From the NCBI GenBank assembly GCA_009760885.1, contig CM019701.1, forward strand, positions 13,103,963-13,167,962: 64,000 bases of DNA, in the 5' to 3' direction. A program made the position numbers and the translations under genes. Within the stretch, counting starts at the first letter, position 1, and each line of letters starts with the position of its first letter. The notes under the pieces were generated by a model, which was given only the letters and a program-made list of their open reading frames with translations, was not told the origin of the DNA and searched no databases. Of this stretch, positions 24,336-36,102 are shown one piece after another. The stretch comes from Achatina immaculata (taxonomy: Eukaryota; Mollusca; Gastropoda; Stylommatophora; Achatinidae).

Positions 24336-25650
24336 GATAAGAAAGTCCGAAATGTGTTACTTTTTAATGACGATTGGCATTTTATACTCTCTGATATCCG
24401 TACTGAGAGAATTGTTCTTTTTGGTGATTAAAAAAAGTGAAATGGTTATAAATGAATAACAAGCAATTTATATCTATAATATACGAGAGATAGCAAAACG
24501 ATGAAATCATTTGAATATATAAATATATATCAACGATGCCCTGCAGTAATCTTCGCCTTGATCTTAGTCTATTTCCCCCTATCTATTTTATTCATCTATT
24601 TCCCCTCCCCTTCACCCCTCCGCCCCTTTTTTCTGCACGATTACCATTGTGCTCCTCTTTCCACTCCGCTGTGCTCACTCTCTCTCTTTACTACCAACCT
24701 TCAACATCTAACAAGTCTTTTTTTTTTACTTTAACAATATTACACCACACTCACTCTCTGATGTAGCTTCTTACAATTCACAGATAAGTGCTACTCTTTT
24801 TCTAGCTTTTTCGTTCTTATATTTTTGTTTATCATTTATTTGAATTTATATCTTTTGTTCCTATCTGTCCTGTATGTCTAACAAAAACAATAAGAAAGGA
24901 ACATAATTAAATCTAAAAGACATCGACAGTCGTACTTAACTTGGAATATAATGAGACGAGGAGAGCTTGAAAACATCAAAACGTGAGGACAGGTACATGA
25001 GAAGACAAAGAGGAAAAAACAACATGAACAGTCATACAATAAAAATGTCACCAACTGAGCTGATGTAAAATATCAAGGACTGAGATCTCTGCATACACGG
25101 CACATAATGATGATGGTAAGTAAAGGAAAAGCTTCCGTTATTTTATACTGAAGCACTATTTTACAGACAACTTAGTTTTATCATTCCAGTTCAGCATCCC
25201 ATTTTATTAGAAAACTGCTGAGGTTAATAATTTATTTCCAGTCTTAAAACAAAAACCAAATATTTAAAATCAAGGACATACCTCTCTGACGAGCCACCTC
25301 TATTAACACATCCAAGAGTGGCACGTAATGCAAAACAAATAAATGTATAAAATTTTATTTTTCATATAAAATCAGCTTTAACAGAATAATTTCAGGCGTA
25401 AGATGAAATGATAAGCATTTGTGTGTACGTAAAGTCCGAAATATATTAATTTTTTATGATGAATCGATTGCCATTTTATACTCTGTGATATCCGTACTGA
25501 AAGAACTATTCTGTTTTTTTTTTTTTTTTGGTGATTCATAAAAACTGAGCTAGTTGTGAATAGATAACATGCGGTTGATGTCTAAAAGATTCGACAGATA
25601 GCAACACAATGCAAGATCAAATCATTTGCAAATATGTATGTGTGTGAGTG

Positions 25651-25688
<38 letters not shown>

Positions 25689-25835
25689 AAAAAGCAAGTC
25701 TTATCTTTTTATATGATAATATATTTTTAACTATTGTCAAAATATCACATAAACAAATGAATTCAGACGTCCTAATGTATTGATTATAAATATCTGAAAC
25801 ACAATCATAACAATTCGATTTATGTCAGCCAGCCA
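24336..25835. repeat. Array modules: spacer, f, type-A leader block, TA/TG microsatellite
   Basis: Starts in mid-spacer after the LINE, then f (24600-25250) and the type-A block near 25277 (donor GAG|GTATGT). The phase-1 frame reads VPLLDVLIEVARQR. The (TA)n-(TG)n compound microsatellite is at 25650-25688. Confidence 0.6.
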
Positions 25836-26312
25836 GTCATTTGAATGTTCAATGTGGAACTTTGCCTCCTTAACAGCTCTCATGTAGGCCACTGGATGGT
25901 AAGCAAGATGCCCTGCTGCTTATGCATCCATTTGCAGACTGTCAGTAATTATTTTGCAGCCATCTTCTCCTTGGTCTTCCTCTCTTTCTTTTTCCCATTA
26001 TGTACCTTTCAAAGACGGTCTTCTCTAAATTCTCATGACGATTAATGTGTCCATAATATTTAAGTTTTCTCTTTTTTAACCCTCTTTACTAGCCAGCCTT
26101 CTTCATTATTAAGTTCTTGTAGTATGGATATATTTGTTCTTTTTGTGTCCATGATATTTGAAAGATTCTTCTGTAGCATTTATGTTCAAAATCATTTATG
26201 TGTTTCTCAGCTGTTTTGTTAAGTGTCCAGGTTTCACAGGCATATGTTGCGATGGGAAAGATACATGCCCTTAAAAATCTTATTTTTTGTAGTTCTGTCA
26301 AGTGCAATATGT
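25836..26312 (-). pseudogene. LINE family 2, 3' fragment, minus strand
   Basis: On the minus strand it encodes RFLRACIFPIATYACETWTLNKTAEKH-like text, the region after the reverse transcriptase core, and ends in the conserved 3' region before a degenerate GAAT/TCAT tail. Frameshifts separate the C-terminal part. It interrupts the array spacer. Confidence 0.85.
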
Positions 26313-26836
26313 AACTGCAGGAACTAAATCAAATACATTGTTTCAGGAAATACGCATCACAATATTTCAGTTTCTTCAGTTGTCAGTGACAGAAATAATT
26401 CAAAGAAAGTGAGAGTGACATTGTACTTAGAGAACTCTTTAACAATTTTACACCTGGCGGATGACATATTTTAGGCACATGGATATCAACGCTAGATCAT
26501 GCGGAAGTAGAAGCAGGCGTCGACTATTAGTTTTATCAATCAGAACGTGGAGCAACTTCTATTACTCTTATTTGAAAGAGTCTGATAGGAGGAAGACGGG
26601 TAGAGTGAAGGAGAAAGAAACATTAAAACATCCTTATACTTTACTCATGACACGTCCATGTATCTCTTATTTTTATTTATCATTTAATTTATTTCAGCTG
26701 TTCCAGTGACGTTTTGTTTAGGGTTCTGTGAATTATACGTTTCACTGATCAACGATGTTCTTTGCGTTAGAAATATTATCTGGATATCATCTTTTGCTAT
26801 GATGAAACCTATACGTTTTCTGTTATATATATCTTA
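26313..26836. repeat. Array spacer and first part of module A
   Basis: Spacer with single-copy ttacacctggcggatgac, then module A to 26836, where a LINE family 4 insertion splits it. Confidence 0.7.
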
Positions 26837-27178
26837 TATCTTATATCCTTCCCGTGCCGTTAAACGTCACATAGGGCTCTCAAAGTAGTTCGCCAATTTT
26901 TCTTGTCTTCGGTGAGTCTTTCAACCTCATCAAAGGATTTTATGCCTGTTAATTTGGCCTCCCTTAACAATGTCCTCTTCAGAGTTTCACGTGGTCTGCC
27001 TCCTTTTCTTTGGCCTGTTGTGTTCCACTTGACAGCTTGTTTTAGGATTCTCTGATCATTTTTTCTCATCAAGTGACCAACATATGTCCATCTCCTTTTC
27101 CTGATCACCTATGAGACTGGTTGTTGTTCAGTCATCTGTTTTATCTCTGTATTGTTCTTGAATTCGTTACACTTGATG
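26837..27178 (-). pseudogene. LINE family 4, 3' fragment, minus strand, inside module A
   Basis: Minus-strand ORF of 82 codons (27108-26860) with RKRRWTYVGHLMRKNDQR and KRTLLREAKLTG. The 3' tail (tatcttatatcttatatcc on the plus strand) lies at 26828-26850. Comparison with the unbroken module A at 43340-43370 shows a clean insertion at a tatat site. Confidence 0.92.
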
Positions 27179-27215
27179 CCGAGTTATATATATCCAGTTT
27201 GCTTTTTAAAAAAAT

Positions 27216-27639
27216 TTATCTTTCACTACACTGTGGCGTCACTATTATCAGAACATTCGTCATTCCCTCTGTATAAACAAATTACACGTTTTAACTACAT
27301 AAGATATTAAATAAACACATCTGACACATATAACTGCAAGAAACACATAAACAAGACCTTCTACTGGTCAAATCTTTAACTTAGTAGAAATTGATAAAAA
27401 GCGGTCGAAGCTAGCAATATCAATACATGTGGGAGATCTTGAGACTTTAGATCAGAAAAATATTAGATAAATTAGGGAAAATAATACTTGGATAAAGTTA
27501 CGTGAACGTGTATATAAATACAGATCACGATCAGATTTAAATAAGGCATAATCAGTCATTTTAATGCAATACAGTGCACAGTATAGCACATACCTTGTGC
27601 TATATTTTCCGAAGAGTGATAGCAAAACGATGAAATCAT
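27216..27639 (-). other. Putative spliced small-ORF unit, type B, copy 3
   Basis: Exon 1 (27639-27594) reads MISSFCYHSSENIAQ and ends at the donor with intron start 27593. The acceptor TTTGTTTATACAG ends at 27269. Exon 2 (27268-27216) continues as EGMTNVLIIVTPQCSER and stops. The predicted intron is 325 nt. The sequence differs clearly from copy 1, so the shared splice sites, phase and stop are semi-independent support. Most differences in exon 2 change amino acids, which does not look like strong purifying selection. The terminal region is interrupted downstream by the LINE at 26837-27178. Confidence 0.42.
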
Positions 27640-28033
27640 TTGAAAGGAAATATGCAGTAAAAATGTTATTATTTCATACAGTAATCACTCTAAGCTGTTT
27701 CATTTCAATTTATATTTAAATAAATTAATGATTATTTGTGATAAGAGTGGCAGGATAGAGAGGAAGAGAGAGAATGAATGAATGAATGAATAATCTTTAT
27801 TTTTAAAGGGTAAAGAATTGGGCACGCAGGAGCGTCTTACATTCTGCCCTTCATCACTCCATCTTTCATTCTTCCCACACACTTGATTTAGTACAAAGAG
27901 AGAGAGAGAGAGTCAACACACGCACAAGAGGTGGAGAAAGAAAATTGTAGCAACAAATTTTTGCGTCCCGTTCTAAGAAGTAAATGGCCAAGCACTTTCA
28001 AGAAGTATGTGTCCCTTTAAATTTTCAAAAATA
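27640..28033. repeat. Array module c, interrupted
   Basis: Module c with two short insertions: a GA-rich run near 27755-27772 and 27896-27911, and a LINE-tail-like piece between them. It continues after the LINE at 29242. Confidence 0.65.
27772..27891 (-). mobile_element. Short LINE 3' end with (ATTC)n tail
   Basis: On the minus strand about 100 bp of unfamiliar sequence ends with aaaaataaagattattc and four ATTC repeats. An AATAAA-like signal followed by a microsatellite tail is typical of LINE 3' ends. The piece interrupts module c between GA-rich runs. The family cannot be named. Confidence 0.4.
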
Positions 28034-28045
28034 AGACAAGACAAG

Positions 28046-29229
28046 GAAGAGGATCAAGAGATCATATATTCAATATAAAATTAATAATAGAGAAACGCAG
28101 AGAGTTTAATGTGAATCTATATGTATCCTTTATAGAATACTCAAAGGCATTTGATTGTGTACAAAACCAGAAACTTTGAGAAATAATGGAAAGAATGGAA
28201 TTTCCAACACATTTGATACAATTAACATCACTGCTGTATCTAGACCAACAAGCAGCAGTAAGAATAAATGATGAAACAACAACTTGGTTTGACATAAAAC
28301 AAGGGGTCCGTCAGGGGTGCATATTGCCACCCTATTTATTTAATTTGTATACTGAAATATAATGAGGCATGTTAGAGAAAATGTAGACAAAGAATATTAC
28401 GATGCCATAACAATTGAAGGTTATGAAATACCAGAGATTAGATATGTTGATGACACAGTATTACTGTCCACAACACAAAAAGGAATGGATAAAAAATAAT
28501 TATGTCAGTCCGTAAGAACAGCGAAGACCAGAACCTCTATCTTAATGCAAAGAAAACTAAATTGATGACAACTGACAAAACAAACAAGGCAGCTGAAATA
28601 TGTATCAATGAGGAAAAACTGGAAGAAGTGGAGAGTTTTGAATATCTTGGATCACTACTAACTAATAATGGAGATACAATGAGGGAAATTAAAAGGAGGA
28701 CATCTATCACTCTTCAGAAAGTAAAACAACTAAAGAATCTGTGAAGAGGAGCAGACAGAACCACAAAACTAAGATTTTTAAGGTCATGCATCTTTCCCGT
28801 CGGAACATATGCCTGTGAGACCTGGACACTTAAAAACACAACTGAGAAACACATAAATGCCTTTGAATGTAAATGCTACAGAAGAGTTCTCCAAATATCG
28901 TGGACACAAAAAAGAACAAATATATCTATACTACAATAACTTAATATTGAAGAAGGCTGGCTAGTAAAGAGGATTAAAGAGAGAAAACTGAAATATTTTG
29001 GACACATTAAACGCCATGATAATTTAGAGAAGACCGTATTGGAAGGATACATAATGGGAAAAAGAAAGAGAGGAAGACCAAAACGAAGATGGCTGCAAGA
29101 CATCGTTGACGATCTGCAAATGGATGCATCAGCAGCAGGGTATGTTACTCACAACCTAGAGGCCTACAGGAGTGCTGTTTGGGAGTCAGGGTTCCGCAAT
29201 GGACATGCAAATGAATGAATGAATGAATT
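28046..29229 (+). mobile_element. LINE family 2, 5'-truncated, with 12-bp target-site duplication
   Basis: The best continuous view of this family. Translated pieces in order: SRDHIF at the start of the fingers, motif A (FIEYSKAFDCVQ) near 28130, QGVRQGCILPP motif B near 28305, YVDDTVLLST motif C near 28445, YLGSLLTNNGD near 28645, YACETWTL near 28810, GHIKRHDNLEKT near 29000 and GRPKRRWLQDIVDDL near 29070. Stops and frameshifts disable it. It ends with (GAAT)n. Direct repeats agacaagacaag at 28034-28045 and 29230-29241 mark the insertion. The endonuclease domain is missing. Confidence 0.93.
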
Positions 29230-29241
29230 AGACAAGACAAG

Positions 29242-29903
29242 AAATTGACTAAACACACTAGATAACGTGGTACTAATTGTGTATGTTTCTACTGCGTGTA
29301 ACGTTCACTAGACACACTAGTTTTCAAAGTCCATTTCAGTGCTCAACTCACTTTACACGTTCATTCATTATACACGAGTTTCAACTGAGACTTTAATGTC
29401 AACATTAAACTGTTTAAGAAATTAATATTATTTAACCTCATTATCAGTTTTCTTTTATAAAAATTAGTAATATCAACAGACCAGCCAGTAGTGTATACTT
29501 TTGAGAAACTTTAAGAAACTGATAGCTGTACAAGGGAAATAACCTACATGTCAAAAATAAATGAGAAGGTTTGTCTGGTTTAAAGCCGATTTCCCACACT
29601 AGTTTGAGCATCGATGTGAAATATTAAATATTTTGAATAACCAAAATCATAAATAATTTATTTCTTCTTTATACAAAATATAACTACACAGACACACATG
29701 CACATAGACATACAACCATACAGCATACAGATATAGAAGGAACATAAATATCACGTGCAGAGGCACTGCTAACGAATCTGTCATAACTAGGACTTTTTGA
29801 TGTACAAAACACTCCCTATAGCAGATTTTAAACACATATAAAATTAACCTTGAAGATTTCAAAAATTCAATGTGGGTCTCATTAGATAAGACTGAAACCT
29901 TAA
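29242..29903. repeat. Array module c (end) and satellite seed, start of e
   Basis: Module c resumes after the LINE. At 29680-29730 the minus/plus text actacacagacacacatgcac is a short form of the sequence that is expanded into satellite at 44568 and 60200. It is followed by the start of e. Confidence 0.65.
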
Positions 29904-29914
29904 ATCTTAACAGA

Positions 29915-30129
29915 TTCATTCATTCATTCATTTGCATGTCCCTTGCGGAACTTTGCCTCCCTAACAGCACTCCTGTAGATTTCTCGGTTGTGAGCAAGAT
30001 GGCCTGCTGCTGTTGCATCAATTCGCAGACCATTAATGATGCCTTGCAGCCATCTTCGCCTTGGTCTTCCTCTTTTTCTTTTTCCCATTATGTACCCTTC
30101 CAAGACGGTCTTCTCTAGCTTATCATGAC
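29915..30129 (-). mobile_element. LINE family 2, short 3' end with 11-bp target-site duplication
   Basis: 215 bp of the 3' end on the minus strand: the tail (GAAT)n is at 29915-29931 (attcattcattcattc on the plus strand), then the C-terminal coding text. Flanks atcttaacaga (29904-29914) and atcttaataga (30130-30140) differ at one base. It interrupts module e, whose other copies read through without it. Confidence 0.9.
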
Positions 30130-30140
30130 ATCTTAATAGA

Positions 30141-31445
30141 TAGCAAAGTTATTATCAGCCACGTATTCTCTCGGACGGCGACTGGGATGGTTACTTTTGA
30201 CAAGGAGATTCTCGGACTAAGTCAGTGTCGTAATAGACCGTGCCCTAATGACGACACAGTCTGTAGATTAGTCACTCACTTGAAGTCGTGTGTTATGTGA
30301 CATCATAAGGATGGACTCATCTTACATCCCACTAAGGCAAATTTAGGATTCATTATACTCATTATACCCGCTCTTACTCTCCCCACCTGTGACTTATATT
30401 ACAGAGGCCCTCATTGTTTTATGTTACAAACCCTGTACCTCAACCACATTCATCTATTTCCCCCTCCCCACCCCGCCACTTTTTTCTGGACTTGATTACC
30501 ATTGGGCCCCTCTCTCCACTCCGCAGTCGTCCCCCCTTTCTTTCCTACCAACCTTTCACATCTCACAAGTCTTTATTTTAACTTTCACAATACTACACCG
30601 CACTCACTCTCTGGTGCATCTTATTACAAGCTACAGATAAGTACTTTCCTTTTTATACCTTATTTTTCATTCTTATTTTTTTTTGTTTATCATTCATTTG
30701 AATGTATATTATAGCTTTTTTTCTATCTCTGTGTCCTATACAAAAGCAATAAGAAAGGAACCTAATTAACCTAATTAAATCTTAAAAATATCGACAGTCA
30801 TAATTAACTAGAAATATAATGAGACGAGGAGAGCGTGAAAACATCAAAATGTGAGAAAAAGATACACGAAAACACAAACATGAGAAGACAAAGAGAAAAA
30901 AAAAAGAACATGGATAGTCATACAATAAAAATTCACCAACTGAGCTGACGTAAAATATCACGAACTGAGATCTTTGCATACACGGCACATAATGATGATG
31001 ATGAGGATGAGTAAAGAAAATGCTTTCTTAATGTTAATCTGCGTGTAATATATACTACACAACTTAATGCTATCATTTCAATACAATATCCCACTTTATT
31101 ATAAAACTGCTGAAGTTAATAATTTATTTCCAGTATTTAAGAAAAACAAAATTCTGAAAAACAAGGACATACCTCGCTGAGCAGCTTGCTCTAATAACAC
31201 ATCCAAGAGTCACACGAAATACAAAACATATAACTGTATAAAACTTTCTTTTCATACAAAATCATTTTTAACATACTAATTTCAGTCTTAAGATGAAATG
31301 ATAAACATTTGGTGCAGGTAAAATCCGAAAAATATTACTTTTTATGAGGTACCGACTTCCATTTTATACTCTCTGATATCTGTACTGAGAGAACTGCTCT
31401 AACGGTGATTCATAAAAAAGCGAATCGGTTATAAATGAATAGCAA

Positions 31446-31448
<3 letters not shown>
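30141..31448. repeat. Array modules e, f and type-A leader block
   Basis: Module e here has a mutated CRE (TGACGACA at 30249). Then f and the type-A block near 31169 with donor GAG|GTATGT. The phase-1 frame of this copy has a TGA stop, and one A is missing from the MKKK start, so it appears dead. Confidence 0.65.

Positions 31449-31526
<78 letters not shown>
31449..31526. repeat. Compound microsatellite (TA)n-(GA)n
   Basis: About 25 TA units followed by about 13 GA units. The YIYIYI and RERERE frames are artefacts. Confidence 0.95.
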
Positions 31527-31530
<4 letters not shown>

Positions 31531-31913
31531 AAAGCAAGTCTAGTCTCTTTATATGATAATACATTTTTAAAGAATGTCACAATATCAAATGAACAAATAA
31601 ATTCAGAATTGCAAATGTATTGATTATAAATATCTCAAACACAATCATAGCACTTCAGTTTATGTTACTGCAATGACTAAATCAAAAACATAAAGTATAA
31701 ACTAGGAAAAAAAGAAAGAACAGCTTTAATATTTAGCGAGCACAAAGTTGTGACGTTTCGGTGTGAGCCTTAATGACACAAAAAGCACACAGGACCAAGA
31801 AACAGAGAAGGAAGATAACGTATAAATTCACATGAATGTTATGAAAGAAAATATGAATAGAAAGGAAAAAAGAATAAAATAAAATAAAATGAATGGAGTA
31901 TCTAGCTGTGACT

Positions 31914-32245
31914 TGTGAGAAGCTGTGACTTGTGAGAAGCTGTGACTTGTAAGAAGCTGTGACTTGTGAGAAGCTGTGACTTGTGAGAAGCTGTGACTTG
32001 TAAGAAGCTGTGACTTGTGAGAAGCTGTGACTTGTAAGAAGCTGTGACTTGTGAGAAGCTGTGACTTGTGAGAAGCTGTGACTTGTGAGAAGCTGTGACT
32101 TGTAAGAAAATGTGACTTGTAAGAAGCTGTGACTTGTGAGAAGCTGTGACTTGTGAGAAGCTGTGACTTGTAAGAAGCTGTGACTTGTGAGAAGCTGTGA
32201 CTTGTGAGAAGCTGTGACTTGTGAGAAGCTGTGACTTGTAAGAAG
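31914..32245. repeat. 17-bp minisatellite, about 20 copies
   Basis: Unit is ctgtgacttgtgagaag with a g/a variant at one position. The right arm of the foldback holds only one to two units (near 32838), so expansion happened in the left arm after the arms formed. Because 17 is not a multiple of three, the 126-codon minus-strand frame cycles through all phases with a 17-residue repeat; it is not a gene. Confidence 0.95.
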
Positions 32246-32922
32246 CGTTGGATTGTAAGAGGCTGTGTTCAGAAATGCGCATGGTGAAGTGTAGAGAATG
32301 TTTAAACGGAGCCTAGTATTGTGTGGTAGGTGGGTCGTAAATAAGGATCGGGGGTGGGGGGGGTAGGGTGACTGTGGAGGGGAGAGAGATTGATACAGTA
32401 TTAATCTAGCTGGGAGAAGGTGAAATTGGTGGTTATAGTTGGGGTAGAGGGGTATAATGTGATGCTGTGAGGAGGTTCTGAACTATGTGTTACAACTGAG
32501 AAGGAAGTAGAACTGGGTGGAGAGGGATTATGATTGTGGAAAAGGGAATTGTTAAGTGTAGCTGAATAGCGAGTTCAACCGTTCTCAAACCCTTCTCACT
32601 TGTAATACATAGTTCATAACCTCCTCACAGTATCACATTACAATCCCTCTACTCTAACTATAATCGATTATTTCACCTTATACCGACTAGATTAACATTG
32701 TATCATTCTCTCTTATCTCCATGATTCCCCTCCATCCTTATTTATGACCCACATGCACACACCACAAGTCTCTATTTAAACATTCTCTACACTTCACCAT
32801 ACGCATTTCTGAACACATCCTCTTACAACCCACAGCTTCTTGCAAGTCACAGCTAAATGCTCCATTCATTTTATTTTATTTTTTTCTTTCCACTCATATT
32901 TTTACATAGCATTCATTGACTT

Positions 32923-34016
32923 CAAGAAAGAATGTGACATCATATATAAGAGCAGCTTATGAAAAATTATGAAAGAATTTGAGATAACTAATAAATTAAT
33001 CAATCTGACCAGAATGTGTATGGAGGATACATAAAATATAAGTAATATATAAAGGAAGAAAGTCATAACCCTTCTCTGTTAGAACTGGTTTAAAACAAGG
33101 TGATACATTATCTCCATTACTATTGAACCTGGTACTAGAAAAGGTTATCAGAAAAGCGAAAGAAGAAAGCAATACACAAGAACAAGCTAAAATACTAGGA
33201 AACGCTGGCGACTTCTACCTGGTGGGGGGAACTATGCAAGAAGTCATCAATACCTGCATACACCTGAGAGATGTGGCACTAAAAGTGAGCTTGACCATTA
33301 AACAGGATGAGACATAGTATATGAAGATATCAAGAGACCAGAGGCAGAATGATGTAGATCATATAAATGTTAGAGATATAATCATTAGGAAAGCAGAATC
33401 ATACAAATATCTAGGCACAACCTTCAACAGAAGCAACACAATAAGGAAGGAAATTAAAATCAGAGCACACATAGGGAATAAAATATACTTTGCCTTGCAA
33501 CAGCTGTTAAAATCCAAAATCATGTCCCAGAACACCAAACTAACAATCTACAAAACTATAATAAGACCAGCCGTCATGTATGGATCAGAAACGTGGAGTA
33601 AAACAAAGAAAGATGAACAACAGTTGAAGATCTTTTAGAACAAGATCCTAAGAAGAATCTTTGAGCCCATAAAGGATACCAAAAGTGGAGAATGGAGAGC
33701 TAGAAAGAACACTGAACTGAACAGCTTATTTAAATCCCAACGAACTATAAATGTCTTAAAACTGAACAGACTACGCTGGCTGGGACATGTAGAAAGAATG
33801 GAAGAGAACAGACAAACGAAAATGATTTATGCACAAAAGATGAGTGAAACAAAAACAAGGTGTAGATCAAGACAGAGATGGAAAAACAACATAGAACAGG
33901 ATATAAAAGAAACTGGTATCACCAACTTCAGAGAGAAAATTAGGAATAGAGAGGAATGGAGGCAAACTTTATTTGCAGCAATGAGCCTTAATGACTTGGA
34001 AAGCTGAAGAAGAAAA
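32923..34016 (+). pseudogene. LINE family 5, nested in the foldback right arm
   Basis: Reverse transcriptase remnant in several frames: AFIDFKKECD (motif A) near 32925, RTGLKQGDTLSPLL-like motif B near 33090, YLVGG in place of the catalytic ADD near 33220, SYKYLGTTFN near 33400, VMYGSETW near 33575 and LGHVERMEENR near 33785, ending AMSLNDLES with a stop at 34005-34007. At least three stops or shifts interrupt the frame. The left junction is after cattca in the arm and the right junction is near 34016. About 35 nt of the arm is missing at the site. Confidence 0.88.
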
Positions 34017-34108
34017 AGAATTCCTGTGTGTTTTTGTATGATTAATGCTCACGCCGAAACGTCACAACTCTGTCCCTACTTTTATCCTAGTTTATACATT
34101 TTGTTATC

Positions 34109-34308
34109 ACAGCTTTATTGCAGTGGTTTCGCGTATAGTTATATACTTATAAACAAATTATTCGTCTGTTACTAAATCAAATATACTGTATCAGGAAATA
34201 CAAGACAAAATATATCTTCTTCAATTGTCAGGGACAGGAATAATTCACAGAAAATGGGAATAACATTGCACCTTGAAAATTCCTGAACAGTGGTACATAT
34301 GACGTATG
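34109..34308. repeat. Array spacer before the minisatellite
   Basis: Typical spacer text (aaatcaaatatactgtatcaggaaatac) leading into the expanded ttacacctgg phrase. Confidence 0.65.
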
Positions 34309-34740
34309 ATAGATTTTAAGTGTTACACCTGGCGGATGATAGAGTTTATGTGTTACACCTGGAGGACGATAGATTGTATGTGTTACACCTGGTGGATGAT
34401 AAATTTCATGTGTTACACCTGGCGGATGACAGATTTTATGTGTTACCCCTGGCGGATGATAGATTTTATGTGTTACACCTGGCGGATGATAGATTTTATG
34501 TGTTACACCTGGCGGATGATAGATTTTATGTGTTACACCTGGCGGAGGATAGATTTTATGTGTTACACCTGGCGGATGATAAATTTCATGTGTTACACCT
34601 GGCGGATGATAGATTTTATGTGTTACACCTGGCGGAGGATAGATTTTATGTGTTACACCTGGCGGATGACAGATTTTATGTGTTACACCTGGCGGAGGAT
34701 AGATTTTATGTGTTACACCTGGCGGAGGATAGATTTTAAG
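34309..34740. repeat. 30-bp minisatellite, about 14 copies
   Basis: Unit tgttacacctggcggatgat plus agattttatg. The period is a multiple of three, so all frames that lack a stop stay open on both strands: 244 codons minus (34962-34228), and 165 and 139 codons plus. These are artefacts. Other units have one copy of this phrase in their spacer (for example 12920, 26445, 42975). A second, independent expansion is at 55917. Confidence 0.95.
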
Positions 34741-35290
34741 TATACTTTTCAGATTTTCTCTTCTTGGAAAAGCGACTCTATCGCGGTTAGGACATTCGTA
34801 TAACGGTTCTACCGCCCCTTCTATTTGCCACCTCAGAACGAACACTTGCAGGCGACATAGACACCCCGAGCGCCTTTGTCCGTTACTGTGGTAGATTTCC
34901 TGGGATTTTGCACAGGCCGCTTCTGCCTGACTCACTCTTATTTTTCCATTTCCAACTGCCACTGGACTCTTAAGATTTATACATTGATATATTTTATAAG
35001 GGTTCCTTTTTGACTGAACCTGTATGGAGGATAAATAAGGGACTCTGGTTTAGACCAAATTTGTACAAATATCTTTGTTCGTTATAGAAGAGTGGATAAT
35101 ATAACGCTATGGAGTAACGCTCAAATGTCATACTACAAGCCCAGCAAGAACAGCAAATCAGTACAGAACTAGAGTAGACAGTTACTATATATCAAAATAG
35201 TGGGAGAGTCCGTCCAAGCAAGAGACTGAGATAAGATATACAGAGATTTGATACATTCCTTTAGATGAAGGAAATCATGGAGCTCTATCT
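34741..35290. repeat. Non-modular segment shared with 56206-56440 and 57258-57550
   Basis: About 550 bp that is not part of the common unit but occurs twice in the window, both times directly after the 30-bp minisatellite. This copy is uninterrupted at 34990-35000, whereas the other has a LINE family 3 insertion at the equivalent base. No gene recognised. Confidence 0.7.
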
Positions 35291-35683
35291 AAACGCCTAT
35301 TTGTTCTCTCAACAGTGAGAGGTACATGAGGAAGGAGATGAGACACACAAGGAGAAGAATCGAAATAATTTCACGTACAAGAACTTCAGAATATTCGAGA
35401 GGACATTTTAGTTCTGTGACGTTCATATTTTTATGTTTTAGATTTTCTCTTCTAATTTCAAGACTGGTACATAACAAAATGAACTGAAGACGGGATGTTT
35501 GTCTGTATATGTCTGTGCTGCGTGTAAACTCCACTGTACGCTTCAGTTATGCTCTTGCATGGGTTATAGTTTCTTCAGATGAGAATAAACTGACTGTAAA
35601 CAAAATTAAGTCAATATTCGTATTCGTATTCAATACATGTATTATATTATCTTTCAATAGATTTTGAAGCACAATGACATACC
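35289..35683 (-). other. Putative spliced unit, type C, copy 1
   Basis: A minus-strand frame ends at the donor AGCAG|GTATGT (intron start 35682). The acceptor TTTTGTTTACAG ends at 35594, giving an 89-nt intron. In phase 1 the join reads SERAVA then VSLFSSEETITHARA and stops at 35547. Further on, 35534-35289 is an 81-codon frame with a hydrophobic helix (EIISILLLVCLISFLMYLSL) near its C terminus and one NVT glycosylation site. No protein family recognised. The copy at 57557-57955 has the same elements. Splicing is a prediction. Confidence 0.35.
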
Positions 35684-35769
35684 TGCTACGGCACGTTCTG
35701 AAAAGATAATGAATGAACATTAATGACTGTGGAATAACCAGTATAAATGAAAATTCCTTTCTTGAAGAG

Positions 35770-36102
35770 TACTCCAAATATCGTGGACACAAGAAAGAAC
35801 AAATATATCTATACTACAGGAGCTTAATATTGAAGAAAGTTGGCTAGTAAAGAGGATTAAAGAAAGACAACTTAAATGTTTTGGACATATTAAACGTCAT
35901 GATAATTTAGAGAAGACCGTTTTGGAAGGATACATAATGGGAAAAAGAAAAAGAGGAAAACCAAAACGAAGATGGCTGCAAGACATCGTTGACGATCTGG
36001 AAATGGACGCAGCAGCAGCAGGCCATCTTGCTCACAGCCGAGAGGTCTATAGGAGTGCTGTTTGGGAGGCAAAGTTCCGCAAGGGACATGCAAATGAATG
36101 AA
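35770..36102 (+). pseudogene. LINE family 2, 3' fragment with (GAAT)n tail
   Basis: Begins in the C-terminal region (QISWTQERTNISILQELNI in reading order) and runs through GKRKRGKPKRRWLQDI to the 3' end and a short GAAT tail. The left flank is the type-C block, the right flank is module e, so it sits at a junction between modules. Confidence 0.88.

Larger units (their letters stand above)
31693..34108. mobile_element. Foldback (long inverted repeat) element with hammerhead-like ends
   Basis: The left arm (about 31693-32505) and right arm (about 32590-32925 and 34017-34108) are imperfect reverse complements around a centre near 32545. Outer ends match: acaaagttgtgacgtttcgg (31742-31761) against the complement of ccgaaacgtcacaactctgt (34054-34073). 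Inner parts match, for example ctacacttcaccatacgcat against its complement near 32280. Read outward, each end has text resembling a hammerhead ribozyme core (TGATTAATGC, stem, CGAAACGTCAC), as known in terminal repeats of Penelope-like elements. The right arm is split by a LINE (32923-34016). The CTGATGA box is degenerate, so ribozyme activity is doubtful. Confidence 0.7.

Noticed and set aside
31902..32282. 126-codon ORF with SQVTASHKSQ repeats
   Set aside because: 17-bp minisatellite cycling through the three phases.
34228..34962. ORFs of 244, 165 and 139 codons, and the look of a 30-bp CRISPR-like array
   Set aside because: The 30-bp units are directly adjacent with no spacers, and all frames stay open because 30 is a multiple of three.
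35289..35534. 81-codon frame with a membrane helix as an independent gene
   Set aside because: Its only conservation is with 57557-57802, a recent duplicate, so it is reported only as part of the type-C unit.
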